A stretch of DNA of 34,237 nt from DATBAK01 sp036787815 (GTDB lineage: Bacteria > Actinomycetota > Acidimicrobiia > IMCC26256 > PALSA-610), in contig DAIQOP010000005.1 of assembly GCA_036787815.1 (NCBI GenBank), positions 1-34,237 on the forward strand. The letters run 5' to 3'. The notes beneath the pieces are model-generated. The model was not told the DNA's origin. It did no database searches and saw nothing but the letters and a program-made list of their open reading frames with translations. Of this stretch, positions 7,601 through 15,980 are shown piece after piece; within the stretch, counting starts at the first letter, position 1; every line of letters begins with the position of its first letter. The position numbers and the translations under genes were made by a program.

Positions 7601-8613
7601 GCGGGAACCTCTTCGGAGGAACGAGCTCGGCCCGGATCGTGGCCGGTGAGGGCGAGGAACACGTCGTCGAGGCTGGCCTGACGGCGGTTGAGATCGACGG
7701 CGTCGATGCCGGCTTCGTCGAGTGCGCGCACCACGTCGATGACGCGGGTGCCTTCGACGATCGGCGCGGTCACCACGAGCACGTCTTCGTCGAACGTGGG
7801 GTCGTTCGCGGCGAACTGCGCCAGCGCGCCGGCCGCGGCGACGAGCTCGGACGCGGCCGACACCTTCACATCGATGTGGTCGTTGCCGATGCGCGCCTTC
7901 AACTCGTCGGGCGTGCCCTGTGCGACGGCGCGACCGCGGTCGAGCACGACGATGTTGTCGGCGAGGCGGTCGGCTTCTTCGAGGTACTGCGTGGTGAGGA
8001 TCAGGGTGGTGCCGTCGCGCACGAGCTCGCGCAGGAGGTGCCAGAGATCACCGCGACCGCGCGGGTCGAGGCCCGTGGTGGGCTCGTCGAGGAAGAGCAC
8101 CTCGGGTGCGGCGACGAGGCTCGCGGCGAGGTCGAGCCGCCGGCGCATGCCGCCTGAAAACGTCTTCACGAGCCTCGTGGCCTCGTTGCCGAGACCGAGC
8201 AGCTCGAGCAGCTCGTCGGCGCGGCGCCGGGCCTTGGCCTTGGGGAGGTGGTGCAGGCGCCCGACGACCTCGAGGTTGAGCCGCGCGCTGAGCAACCCGT
8301 CGACCGTCGCCTGCTGCGCGGCGACACCGATGCGGCGGCGCACGGCGGCGGGGTTCGCCACCACGTCGAAGCCGGCCACGGACGCGCTGCCCTCGGTGGG
8401 AGAGGAGATCGTGGTGAGGATGCGTAGCGCCGTGGTCTTGCCGGCACCGTTGTGACCGAGGAGCCCGAGCACGCTGCCCTTCGGCACGTCGAGGTCGAGG
8501 TCGCGCAGCGCCCAGAGATCACCGAAGCGCTTGCCGAGGCCGACCGCGTGAACGCCGCCGGCCGTTCGGGGGGGATGCGGGGGATTCGCAGGGTGTACCG
8601 CTTGTTCGTACAT
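7597..8613 (-). CDS. ABC exporter ATP-binding protein (DrrA-like)
   Basis: The 338-residue protein is the ATPase partner of the adjacent permease. It shows Walker A GHNGAGKTT (about residues 53-61), Q-loop region GVAAQQAT, signature SGGMRR, Walker B LFLDEPTTGLDP, and the H-loop replaced by LTTQY as usual in DrrA-type proteins. A C-terminal accessory domain of about 90 residues follows, ending RRQASLDDVFLALTG, which is diagnostic of this subgroup. The ATG at 8613 lies inside a GTAC-N3-GTAC palindrome, and TAAAGT at 8624-8629 (minus strand) may be its -10 box, so the transcript may be nearly leaderless. It is divergent from, and probably repressed by, the TetR gene at 8647. Confidence 0.9.
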   Translation of the reverse strand: MYEQAVHPANPPHPPRTAGGVHAVGLGKRFGDLWALRDLDLDVPKGSVLGLLGHNGAGKTTALRILTTISSPTEGSASVAGFDVVANPAAVRRRIGVAAQQATVDGLLSARLNLEVVGRLHHLPKAKARRRADELLELLGLGNEATRLVKTFSGGMRRRLDLAASLVAAPEVLFLDEPTTGLDPRGRGDLWHLLRELVRDGTTLILTTQYLEEADRLADNIVVLDRGRAVAQGTPDELKARIGNDHIDVKVSAASELVAAAGALAQFAANDPTFDEDVLVVTAPIVEGTRVIDVVRALDEAGIDAVDLNRRQASLDDVFLALTGHDPGRARSSEEVPA

Positions 8614-8618
8614 GGTAC
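8608..8618. promoter_or_regulatory. GTAC-N3-GTAC operator, site 1
   Basis: The 11-bp palindrome GTACATGGTAC extends by one more pair to CGTAC-N3-GTACG. It covers the start codon of the exporter ATPase (8611-8613). The same GTAC-N3-GTAC pattern recurs 25 bp away at 8633-8643, so both probably bind the TetR protein encoded at 8647. Confidence 0.6.
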
Positions 8619-8632
8619 GGAGAACTTTAGCA

Positions 8633-8643
8633 GTACACTGTAC
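8633..8643. promoter_or_regulatory. GTAC-N3-GTAC operator, site 2, over a -10 box
   Basis: The palindrome GTACACTGTAC contains TACACT (8634-8639), a good -10 hexamer seven bases before the GTG start of the TetR gene. Binding would block TetR's own promoter, and with site 1 also the divergent exporter. Confidence 0.6.
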
Positions 8644-8646
8644 GAC

Positions 8647-9531
8647 GTGGCAACCGAGATTCCCGACCAAGCGCAGCTCAGCGAGGCCCTGCGGCAGTTC
8701 GTGGTCGACACCGTGACCGAGAAGATCGCGGAGAAGGCAGCCAAGCAGGCCGACAAGATCGCGCTCAAGGCCGCGCATCACGCCAAGCATCTCGATCGGC
8801 TCACCGCGCACCTCGACGCGCTCGATGTGTGGACGCGCGTCGAGCCCGGTCGTCGTCGCTCGCGTTTCACGCGCGCCGAGATCGCGACGGTCGCGCTCGA
8901 GATCGCCGACGCCGAAGGACTCGAGGCGGTGTCGATGCGCAGGATCGCCACCGAGCTCGGTGCCGGAACGATGACGCTGTACCACTACGTGCGCACGAAG
9001 GACGAGCTCCTCGCGCTGCTCACCGACGCGGTGATGGGCGAAGTGGTCGTGCCCCCCGATCAGCCGCTCCCGGACGACTGGCGCGAAGCGATCAGCACCA
9101 TCGCCCGCCGTTCACGCGACGGGCTGCGCAAACATCCGTGGATCCTCGACATCGCCGACGATCCCGCGATCGGACCGAACAGCGTTCGCCACTTCGATCA
9201 GTCGATGCAAGCGGTCGCGTCGCTTCCCGGCACCCTCACCGACAAGCTCGACGCGATGACCGCGGTCGACGAGTACGTGTTCGGCTTCTGCATCCACGAA
9301 CGCAACGACTTCCACGACTCAAGCGAGCTCGACGGCGGCAACCACATGCTCGAGTACGTGAAGGAGCTCGTTGCGACCGGCGACTATCCGGAGCTGGCCA
9401 AGATGGCGGAAGACCATGACGGCCTCGATTCGCTGTGGGCGCAGAGCCAGGCTCACGCCGCCGACGAGTCGCGCTTCGACCGCAACCTCGCCCGCCTCCT
9501 CGACGGCATCGAGCGGTCGCTCCCGTCGTAA
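8647..9531 (+). CDS. TetR family regulator (TetR class C-terminal type)
   Basis: The 294-residue protein has an unusual N-terminal extension of about 70 residues, rich in Ala/Lys/Asp and probably helical. The TetR helix-turn-helix follows at about residues 75-120 (FTRAEIATVALEIADAEG, then MRRIATELGAGTMTLYHYV, then KDELLALLTDAV). The C-terminal domain (about 130-290) resembles the TetR_C class of tetracycline and multidrug repressors. The GTG at 8647 follows a -10-like TACACT by seven bases, implying a leaderless mRNA. Its position divergent from an ABC exporter with paired palindromes between them suggests a drug-responsive repressor of that exporter and of itself. Confidence 0.87.
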   Translation: MATEIPDQAQLSEALRQFVVDTVTEKIAEKAAKQADKIALKAAHHAKHLDRLTAHLDALDVWTRVEPGRRRSRFTRAEIATVALEIADAEGLEAVSMRRIATELGAGTMTLYHYVRTKDELLALLTDAVMGEVVVPPDQPLPDDWREAISTIARRSRDGLRKHPWILDIADDPAIGPNSVRHFDQSMQAVASLPGTLTDKLDAMTAVDEYVFGFCIHERNDFHDSSELDGGNHMLEYVKELVATGDYPELAKMAEDHDGLDSLWAQSQAHAADESRFDRNLARLLDGIERSLPS

Positions 9532-9543
9532 CGCGCCGACCGG

Positions 9544-10725
9544 CTACGGAGCGAAGGGCACGGTCTCGTAGCCGCGCACGGTGCTGGTGTGCACCCAACG
9601 CAGGCCCGACTCGTCGACGTCCCACGTGGGGAAGCGGGCCAGCGTCTCCTCGAGTGCGACGCGCGCCTCCAAACGGGCGAGCACGGCGCCGAGGCAGAAG
9701 TGCGGGCCGTAGCCGAACGACGCGTGCCGGCTGAAGGTGCGGCGCACGTCGAAGCGGTCGGCGTCGGGGTACTCGCGCTCGTCGCGCCCCGCGCTCCCCG
9801 TGAGCAGCGCGATCTTGCACTCCGCCGGGATCGCGACGCCGTGCAGCTCGACCGGCCGCGTCACCCAGCGCGCCTGGATCGGCGACGGGGCCTCGTAGCG
9901 CAGCAGCTCCTCGATCGCGTTCGGGAGCATCGTGAGGTCGGCCGCGAGCAGCGCGCGCTGGTCGGGGTTGCGGGCGAGCAGCACCGAGGCCCAGCTCAAC
10001 AGCCGCGCGACCGTCTCGTTGCCGGCCCCCGAGAGGAGCCCGATGAAGGCGAGCAGCTCCATCTCGTCGAGCCGGCGGGGCTCACCGTCGTCACCGACGA
10101 TCTCCGACTGCAGGAGCGCGCTGATCATGTCGTCGCGCGGCCGGGCGCGCCGCTCGTTGGCGAGCTGGATCCAGTAGCCGAAGAGGTCGACGACGGCGGT
10201 CTTGTCCGACAACGTCTCGCCCGGTTCGATGTGCAGCATCTCGTCGGTCTGGAGCCGGACGGTCTCCTGGTCGGCCTCGGGTACCCCGAGCAACGAACCG
10301 ATCACCATGGCCGGGAGCTTCGCGGCGAACTCCTGCACGTAGTCGAAGCTGCCGGTGCCCACCAACGGATCGAGGTACTGCGCGCTGAGCTCGCGGATCC
10401 GGGTCTCGAGTGACGCGATGCGGCGAGGCGTGAACGCGCGGCTCACGAGCGCCCGCAACAACGTGTGGTACGGCGGATCCTGGAAGATCATCGGCGCGAA
10501 CGTCCCGATCGGCCGGTCGATCAACTCGAGCACGGTGCCGCGCGCGGAGCTGAACGTCTCGACGTCGCGCGACGCCTCGTAGACGTCGGCGAACCGGCTC
10601 AGCGCGAAGAACTGATACTGCTCGTTCCAGTAGGCGGGCGCTTCGTCGCGCATCCGCTTCCAGATCGGATGCGGATTCGCGTCGATCGCGTAGTCGTACG
10701 GGTCGTAGACGATCTCCGTTCTCAT
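9544..10725 (-). CDS. Cytochrome P450
   Basis: The 393-residue protein is a soluble bacterial class I P450. The I-helix oxygen-activation motif is GAGNETV (about residues 233-239), the K-helix ExxR is EELLR, and the heme-binding loop is FGYGPHFCLG with axial Cys344. There is no transmembrane anchor. It resembles the CYP families that hydroxylate sterols, terpenes or fatty acids in actinobacteria, but the substrate cannot be deduced. No ferredoxin or ferredoxin reductase gene is adjacent, so electron partners must lie elsewhere. It follows the aldehyde dehydrogenase gene by 62 bp on the same strand, consistent with a hydroxylation-then-oxidation pathway. It converges on the TetR gene with a 12-bp gap. 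Confidence 0.93.
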   Translation of the reverse strand: MRTEIVYDPYDYAIDANPHPIWKRMRDEAPAYWNEQYQFFALSRFADVYEASRDVETFSSARGTVLELIDRPIGTFAPMIFQDPPYHTLLRALVSRAFTPRRIASLETRIRELSAQYLDPLVGTGSFDYVQEFAAKLPAMVIGSLLGVPEADQETVRLQTDEMLHIEPGETLSDKTAVVDLFGYWIQLANERRARPRDDMISALLQSEIVGDDGEPRRLDEMELLAFIGLLSGAGNETVARLLSWASVLLARNPDQRALLAADLTMLPNAIEELLRYEAPSPIQARWVTRPVELHGVAIPAECKIALLTGSAGRDEREYPDADRFDVRRTFSRHASFGYGPHFCLGAVLARLEARVALEETLARFPTWDVDESGLRWVHTSTVRGYETVPFAP

Positions 10726-10787
10726 GGTCGCATGCGCATGGGCTTCGCGTTACCGCGCGGCACTGGTCACCGCGGCTGCGCCTGCTC

Positions 10788-12236
10788 CTACGCGCCGGGA
10801 GGAGCGACGATCGACTTGAGCTCGAGGTACTCCTCGAGACCTTCACGCCCGAACTCACGACCGATGCCCGACGCCTTGTACCCGCCGAACGGTGCGATGA
10901 AGTCCATCGTGTACTGGTTCACGCCGAAGGTGCCGGCCCGCACGCGCCGGGCGATGTCCATGCCCTTCGTCATGTCGGTGGTCCACACCGAGCCGGCGAG
11001 GCCGTACTCGCTGTCGTTGGCGATGCTCACGGCCTGGCGCTCGTCGTCGTAGGGGATCACGGCGATGACCGGGCCGAAGATCTCCTCACGCGCGATGCGC
11101 ATGTTGTTGTCGACGTTCGCGAACACGGTGGGCCGCACGTACCAGCCCTTGTCGGTGCCGTCGGGGCGACCGTTGCCGCCGACGACCACCCGCGCGCCCT
11201 CTTCCTGGCCGAGCGCGATGTACTTCTCGACCCGCTCCTGCTGACGCTCTGCGACCAGCGGACCGATCTCGGTCGTGGCGTCGGCGGGGTCGCCGACCTT
11301 CATGCCGCCCACCATCGCGCCGAGCGCCTCGACGACCTCGTCGTAGCGCTTGCGTGAGGCGAGGATGCGGGTCTGTGCGACGCACGCCTGGCCGTTGTTC
11401 ATGAGCGACGCGAACTTGAGACCCTCGACCGTGGCGGCGAGATCCGCGTCGTCGAGGATGATCGCGGCCGACTTGCCACCGAGCTCGAGGCTCACGCGCT
11501 TGAGCTGCTCACCGCAGATCGCACCGATCTTGCGGCCCGCGGCGGTGGAACCCGTGAAGGCGACCTTGTCGACGAGCGGGTGGCGCACGAGGTGCTCACC
11601 GACCTCGCGACCGGCCGGCACCACGCTGACGACACCCTTGGGCACGCCGGCCTCTTCGAGCAGCGCGCAGACGAACAGCGCGTCGAGCGGGGTCTCGGGC
11701 GAGGGCTTGATGACGATCGAGCAGCCCGAGAGCAGCGCGGGCGCGAGCTTCGACATGGTGACGAACTGCGGGACGTTCCACGGCACGATCGCCGCGACCA
11801 CGCCGACACCTTCGTGACGGACGAGCACCTCGGGTGCGAGCGTGCCGGGGCGCCGCTCCTCCCACGGGAACTCGTTCGCGACACCGATGAACGAGTTGAG
11901 CATCAGCCACGGTGCGGGCGTCTGCGCGAGCTGGGAGAACGAGATCGGCGAGCCCATCTCGGTGGTGATGACGTCGGCAAGCTCCATCATCTTCGCCGCG
12001 TACAGCTCGGCGAACTTGGAGACCACCGCGATGCGGTCGGCCGGTGCGGCGAGGCTCCACGTGCCCTCGTCGAACGTGGTGCGGGCAGCGGTCACGGCCC
12101 GGTCCATGTCGGCCGTGGTGCCCTCGGGCGTCCGCCCGACGAGCTCCTCCGAATGGGGAGAGATCACGTCGATGGTGGTCTTGCCGGTGGAATCGACCCA
12201 CTCGCCACCGATGAACAGCTGCTGGTACTCGAGCAC
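10788..12236 (-). CDS. NAD(P)-dependent aldehyde dehydrogenase
   Basis: The 482-residue, full-length ALDH-superfamily enzyme oxidises an aldehyde to the acid. It has VPWNVP (about residues 151-156), FTGSTAAG (227-234), the general base in ELGGKSA (E251) and the catalytic nucleophile in NNGQACVAQ (C285). The C-terminal EIFGPV and PFGGYKASGIGREFG motifs are also intact. The start is a GTG at 12236 preceded by AGAGGAG. Within the minus-strand cluster it lies between the SDR and the P450 and could oxidise an aldehyde made from a P450- or SDR-generated intermediate. Its natural substrate is inferred only from context. Confidence 0.93.
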   Translation of the reverse strand: MLEYQQLFIGGEWVDSTGKTTIDVISPHSEELVGRTPEGTTADMDRAVTAARTTFDEGTWSLAAPADRIAVVSKFAELYAAKMMELADVITTEMGSPISFSQLAQTPAPWLMLNSFIGVANEFPWEERRPGTLAPEVLVRHEGVGVVAAIVPWNVPQFVTMSKLAPALLSGCSIVIKPSPETPLDALFVCALLEEAGVPKGVVSVVPAGREVGEHLVRHPLVDKVAFTGSTAAGRKIGAICGEQLKRVSLELGGKSAAIILDDADLAATVEGLKFASLMNNGQACVAQTRILASRKRYDEVVEALGAMVGGMKVGDPADATTEIGPLVAERQQERVEKYIALGQEEGARVVVGGNGRPDGTDKGWYVRPTVFANVDNNMRIAREEIFGPVIAVIPYDDERQAVSIANDSEYGLAGSVWTTDMTKGMDIARRVRAGTFGVNQYTMDFIAPFGGYKASGIGREFGREGLEEYLELKSIVAPPGA

Positions 12237-12319
12237 GTCTGACTCCTCTCGGGGATTCTCCGGCGGACGATAGCGGCAGGGTCACCGCCCGCGAAACTCC
12301 GGCGCCCGGCGCCGCTCGA

Positions 12320-13143
12320 TCACGGCCGGTAGCCCCCGGGATGCGGCGCGCTCCCGTCGAGCGTCATCACCGTGAGGTCGAGCTCGTCGAGGAGGTCGAG
12401 GCTCACGTGCAGACCGCCCGTGCGCTCGGCCTCGCAGTCGCAGAGCACGAGGGTCGCTTCGATCATCGCCTCGATCGACTCGATCGACTCGGCCCCGACG
12501 AGGCCCCCGACCAGCGCCTCCGCACCTTCGCTCATCACGGCCGCCCGCGGTTCGATCGTGTTCACCCGAACGCCGGTGCCGAAGAGCTCGACGGCGAACG
12601 CGTGGGTCACGCGATTGAGCGCGGCCTTCGTGGCGCCGTACACACCGATGACGGAATGCACGCCCCCGGTCCGGTAGGGAGGCCCCGGCGCGAGGCGCGC
12701 GGTCGCGCTCGACACACTGACGATCCAGCCCTCACCGCGCTCGATCATCGACGGGACGACCGCCTGGGTGAGGTCGATCGGCGCCTCGACGTTGACCTCG
12801 AACATCATCCGCCGCCGTCGGAGCGGGTAGTCGAGGATCGACTGGTATACCGCCGCGGCCGCGTTGTTGACGAGGATGTCGACCCGGCCGTCGAAGATCT
12901 CGAGCGCCCGGGGCACGATCGCGCCACGGCTGTCGGCGTCGGCGAGATCGGCGACCACGGCCTCCGCCGTCCCGCCGTGCCGGCGGCAACGCTCCAGCGT
13001 CTCGTTGAGACTCCCGGCGAGGTGGTCGTGACGGTCGAGCGTGCGCGCATCGCTGCATCGGCGAGCCGCTCCGCCAGCGCCGCACCGATGCCCCGACTCG
13101 CGCCGGTGACGATCGCGTTGCGCCCGCGGAACCGATCGATCAT
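12320..13143 (-). pseudogene. Short-chain dehydrogenase/reductase, frameshifted
   Basis: This is an SDR gene split over two frames. The first 28 codons (from ATG at 13143) give the Rossmann start with TGASRGIG and AERLADA. From about 13041 downward the homologous sequence continues in another frame as RTLDRHDHLAGSL, VVADLADAD, ILVNNAAAA, the active site VSSA and YGATK, to the stop at 12320. Only three codons' worth of DNA separates ADA from RTLDRH, where a second beta strand of about eight residues is expected. The lesion thus looks like a deletion of roughly 16 bases, although a one-base loss would also restore the frame. It sits two bases after the kinase gene's stop, in the same operon. 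It may be a true pseudogene or an assembly error. Confidence 0.75.
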
Positions 13144-13145
13144 GG

Positions 13146-14243
13146 TTAGCTCCAGTAGGTGCCGTCGAGCATCTGCTCGAGCAGGTTGCGGAACATCACC
13201 AGGTCGTCGGGATCGTCGGGCTTCTCCATCGTGCCGTAGGCGATACCGCGCGTGCTCGTGCGGATCGACACCACGGCGAACCGCAACGCCGCGAACACCT
13301 CGAACCACTCGAGCGGCTGCACCGCGCGGCCCGTCATCTCCTCGTAGGCGCGCGCGACGTCGTCGCGATTCATGAAGTCGGGGATGCCCGGCAGCTCGAA
13401 CCTCTGGGCCAGGTCGTCGAAGAAGCGGTGGAGGAACACCATCCAGGCGATGTCGATCTCGGCCGGGCCGACCGTCGCCATCTCCCAGTCGAGCACCGCG
13501 ACCGGCTCGAAGTCGCGGTACAGGATGTTGCCGATGCGGGCATCGCCCCAATTGAGGACCGTCGGCCCTTCTTCCGGGCGGTTCGCGTCGAGCCACTCGA
13601 AGCTTCGCTCGATCAGCGGGTAGCTCACGCCGTCGCGCGCCCACTCGTAGTACCAGCGCTGGTAGCCGAGCTGCTGGTCGAGCGGCGACTCGCCGTGCGC
13701 CGGTTGCGCGAGGAACGCGAGGTCGTGGTTGTCGGGGGTGATCTCGTGCAACTGCGCGATCACCTTGACCGACGACGTCTGGAGCCGGCGCCGCTCCTCG
13801 GGCGTCGCGTCGAGCATCCACCCGCCGAACACGTACGGCGGGATGTCGGGCGGCGCATCGCCTTCGATCCGGCGCATGACGAGGAACGGTGTGCCGAGCC
13901 ACTGCGGATCGGATTCGAACCAGACGACCTCGGGTGCGGGCACGTCGGTGAGCGCGCGGACGAGATCCATGCAGCGCCGTTGGAGCTCGAGGTCGTACTG
14001 CGGAAACACCGGGTAGAGCTCCGGCAGCGGCGCGAGGCGGGCCGCGTACGGCTCGGGATCACCGCCGCCCGAACGGACGACCGAGAAGAGCACGGTCTCG
14101 CTCGACATGCCGTTGCCCGGCGACGCGACGTCGATCACCGTCGCATCGGCGCCGATCGTCGCGGCGGCCCAGGCACCGAGCGCGGTGCCGAGCTCGGCCA
14201 GGTCTCGTCGCCACGGAGTCTCGAACTCGATCTCCTCGGCCAT
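13146..14243 (-). CDS. Phosphotransferase (APH/ACAD10-like kinase) family protein
   Basis: The 365-residue protein has the aminoglycoside phosphotransferase/choline kinase fold. The nucleotide-binding N-lobe includes SSETVLFSV (about residues 48-56). The Brenner motif appears as LNWGDARIGNILY, with the usual HGD histidine position occupied by Trp/Asn while Asp and Asn are kept. The metal-binding DWE follows in AVLDWEMATVGPAEIDIAW. Such proteins accompany acyl-CoA dehydrogenases, P450s and SDRs in actinobacterial lipid and sterol catabolism, and they are related to the kinase domain of ACAD10/ACAD11. The ATG at 14243 has a weak GGGGGA upstream. The stop lies two bases from the SDR start, indicating co-transcription. 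Confidence 0.85.
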   Translation of the reverse strand: MAEEIEFETPWRRDLAELGTALGAWAAATIGADATVIDVASPGNGMSSETVLFSVVRSGGGDPEPYAARLAPLPELYPVFPQYDLELQRRCMDLVRALTDVPAPEVVWFESDPQWLGTPFLVMRRIEGDAPPDIPPYVFGGWMLDATPEERRRLQTSSVKVIAQLHEITPDNHDLAFLAQPAHGESPLDQQLGYQRWYYEWARDGVSYPLIERSFEWLDANRPEEGPTVLNWGDARIGNILYRDFEPVAVLDWEMATVGPAEIDIAWMVFLHRFFDDLAQRFELPGIPDFMNRDDVARAYEEMTGRAVQPLEWFEVFAALRFAVVSIRTSTRGIAYGTMEKPDDPDDLVMFRNLLEQMLDGTYWS

Positions 14244-14301
14244 CGACCATTCCCCCGTCTCTGTGCTCAGTCGGCGTGTGGGCGCAGGGTAGCGACGCCG
14301 G

Positions 14302-14802
14302 TCAAGCCAGGGGATTCGTGGGCGGAAGGCCGAGCTTGCGGTGGTCCCAGGAGACGATGCGGTCGACCTTCACCTTCACGACCACGCGCTTGTTGAGCAT
14401 GATCTCGACGAAGGGCTTCATCTCTTCGGTGTAGGTGCCCTGATAGCGCCCGAACACGCTGATCCCGAGCTCGAACATCCGCTCCGGATCGTCGACGATC
14501 TCGGCGGTCCCGACGACCTCCACCCCGCGCAGCTCTTCGTACGCCGTGCCGTCTTCGACCATGCACGTGATGGTCGGGTTGCGCAGCAGGTTCCGCACCT
14601 TCTGTGACTTCGCCTTGGTCTCGAACGCGATCGCGCCTTCGAGGAATCCGTACCACATCGCGACCACGTGAATTGTGGCGTCGTGGTTCATCGTCGCGAA
14701 CGCCATCGTGCGCCCGTCCTGCAGGAACGCGTCGATCTCGGCGTCGGTCATCTTGATGACGTCGCGCTGCTTCACGCCGTGACCCATCGGCTGCTCTGCC
14801 AT
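14302..14802 (-). CDS. PPOX-class (F420-dependent type) family protein
   Basis: The 166-residue protein has a split-barrel, pyridoxamine-5-phosphate-oxidase-like fold. Features include the N-terminal helix MTDAEIDAFLQDGR, the strand FATMNHDATIHVVAMWY (about residues 35-51), FETKAKSQKVRNLLRNP (about 60-76) with the basic residues typical of F420/FMN phosphate binding, and VEVVGTAEIVDD. Family members in actinobacteria reduce substrates with F420H2 or bind FMN or heme; which applies here is undecided. It lies 58 bp upstream of the kinase gene on the same strand and may belong to the same transcription unit. Confidence 0.82.
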   Translation of the reverse strand: MAEQPMGHGVKQRDVIKMTDAEIDAFLQDGRTMAFATMNHDATIHVVAMWYGFLEGAIAFETKAKSQKVRNLLRNPTITCMVEDGTAYEELRGVEVVGTAEIVDDPERMFELGISVFGRYQGTYTEEMKPFVEIMLNKRVVVKVKVDRIVSWDHRKLGLPPTNPLA

Positions 14803-14873
14803 GTCGCCCTCTCGTCATCGGTTCCGACGCGCACCATCATGCGTGCCGCGACCGACGCCCGCCAAGACGGCGG

Positions 14874-15026
14874 TCAGATCATGCGGTCGAGCTCGGCGAT
14901 GAGCCGTTTCGTAGCGACTTCGCGAAAGCCGTCGTGGACGATGCCCGCGACCTCGTCCCAGTCGAGGTCGACGTCGAGTCGCACCATGCAGATCGAGCGA
15001 ACCCGATCGAGGGCGTCTCGCTTCAC
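14874..15026 (-). CDS. Short YjbR/MmcQ-like C-terminal fragment
   Basis: The 50-residue ORF resembles only the C-terminal part of MmcQ/YjbR-type DNA-binding-fold proteins (WDEVAGIVHDGFREVATKRLIAELD). Full family members have about 110-130 residues. The missing N-terminus would have to lie under the FTR1 gene and is not visible there. The proposed GTG at 15026 overlaps the FTR1 stop as GTGA, an arrangement typical of translational coupling, so the fragment could be expressed. It may be a remnant of a recombination event that joined FTR1 to the tail of a YjbR gene, or a genuine mini-protein. Confidence 0.5.
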   Translation of the reverse strand: MKRDALDRVRSICMVRLDVDLDWDEVAGIVHDGFREVATKRLIAELDRMI

Positions 15027-15883
15027 TGTGCGAAGGCCGGCTCGCCGACGGTGCGGTCGGCGCGATCGCCTTCGGCGCGGCGCCGACCGGCGGGCCAGAG
15101 CACGAAGAGCGACATCGGGATCACGAAGACGAGCCAGGCGAGCACTTCGATCGTCACGGGGCGAACCTGCACCCCGAGCATGCCGGTGAGCAGTGCGGAT
15201 CGAACCGAGCCGGGCCCGACGAATCCGGTGAGATTGAGCACCTCGTGCTGGCCGAAGTTGAGCCAACCGGCCTCGTGCGCGGTGTGCGCGGCCGTGGCGA
15301 CCAGGCCCGCCGCGACGAGCACGAGCACGAAGCCCGTGAAGCGGAAGAACTTCTCGAGGTTGAGCCGCACTCCCCCGCGATAGATGGCGACACCGACGCC
15401 GATCGCGACGATGATCCCGAGCGTCGCACCGGAACCCGCGGCCGCGGGGTTGCGCGAGCCCTGGAACGCCGCGAGCAGGAATACCGAGGTCTCGAAGCCT
15501 TCGCGCAGCACCGCGAAGAACGCCATCGTCACGAGCGTGCCGACCGAGCCGCCGGCGAGCGCGGCAGCCGCCTTGCCCTCGAGATCGCGCTTCAGGCCCC
15601 GCGCGTGGCGGCGCATCCAGATGATCATCCACGTGACCATCGCCACCGCGGCGAGGCCGACGATCGTCTCGAGCGTGGCCTGCTGGTGCTCGGGGAGATC
15701 CTGCTCGGCGATGCGCAGCGCGATCGCGACGGCGGCGCAGAGCGACACCGCGATGCCGACACCGATCCACATCCAGCGCATCGCGTCGCCGCGACCCTGC
15801 TTTCCGAGGAAGGTGGCGATGATGCCGATGATCAACGACGCCTCGAGCCCCTCCCGCAGACCGACGACGAAGGTAGGTAGCAC
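15023..15883 (-). CDS. FTR1 family high-affinity iron permease (EfeU-like)
   Basis: The 286-residue polytopic membrane protein has about seven hydrophobic helices. Both iron-coordinating REXXE motifs are present: REGLE in the first helix (residues 10-14) and REGFE in the fourth (about 127-131). In EfeUOB or Fet3-Ftr1 type systems this subunit carries iron across the membrane after extracellular oxidation. No EfeO or EfeB gene is adjacent. The GTG at 15883 places the first REXXE helix at the expected position, with GAGGAG upstream. An iron-box-like sequence at 15912-15930 suggests repression by an IdeR/DtxR-type regulator when iron is plentiful. The role is iron uptake at the cytoplasmic membrane. 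Confidence 0.9.
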   Translation of the reverse strand: MLPTFVVGLREGLEASLIIGIIATFLGKQGRGDAMRWMWIGVGIAVSLCAAVAIALRIAEQDLPEHQQATLETIVGLAAVAMVTWMIIWMRRHARGLKRDLEGKAAAALAGGSVGTLVTMAFFAVLREGFETSVFLLAAFQGSRNPAAAGSGATLGIIVAIGVGVAIYRGGVRLNLEKFFRFTGFVLVLVAAGLVATAAHTAHEAGWLNFGQHEVLNLTGFVGPGSVRSALLTGMLGVQVRPVTIEVLAWLVFVIPMSLFVLWPAGRRRAEGDRADRTVGEPAFAQ

Positions 15884-15911
15884 GCGTCCGCTCCTCGAGG
15901 GGGCCGTTCCC

Positions 15912-15930
15912 TAAAGTAAGGCTGCCCTTA
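15912..15930. promoter_or_regulatory. Iron-box-like (IdeR/DtxR) site
   Basis: A 19-bp segment with arms TAAGG and CCTTA around CTGC matches the IdeR/DtxR consensus (TWAGGTWAGSCTWACCTWA) at most positions by eye. It lies 29 bp upstream of the FTR1 start. The function of the downstream gene strengthens the call. Confidence 0.6.
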
Positions 15931-15980
15931 GCTTGCCGGATCGGACCCGACGGCGCAAGTGCCCACCTCGAAAATTTGGG

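Noticed and set aside
9540..9575. GGCTACG/CGTAGCC inverted repeat at the P450 3' end as a terminator
   Set aside because: Seven pairs with an 18-base loop inside coding sequence are not convincing.
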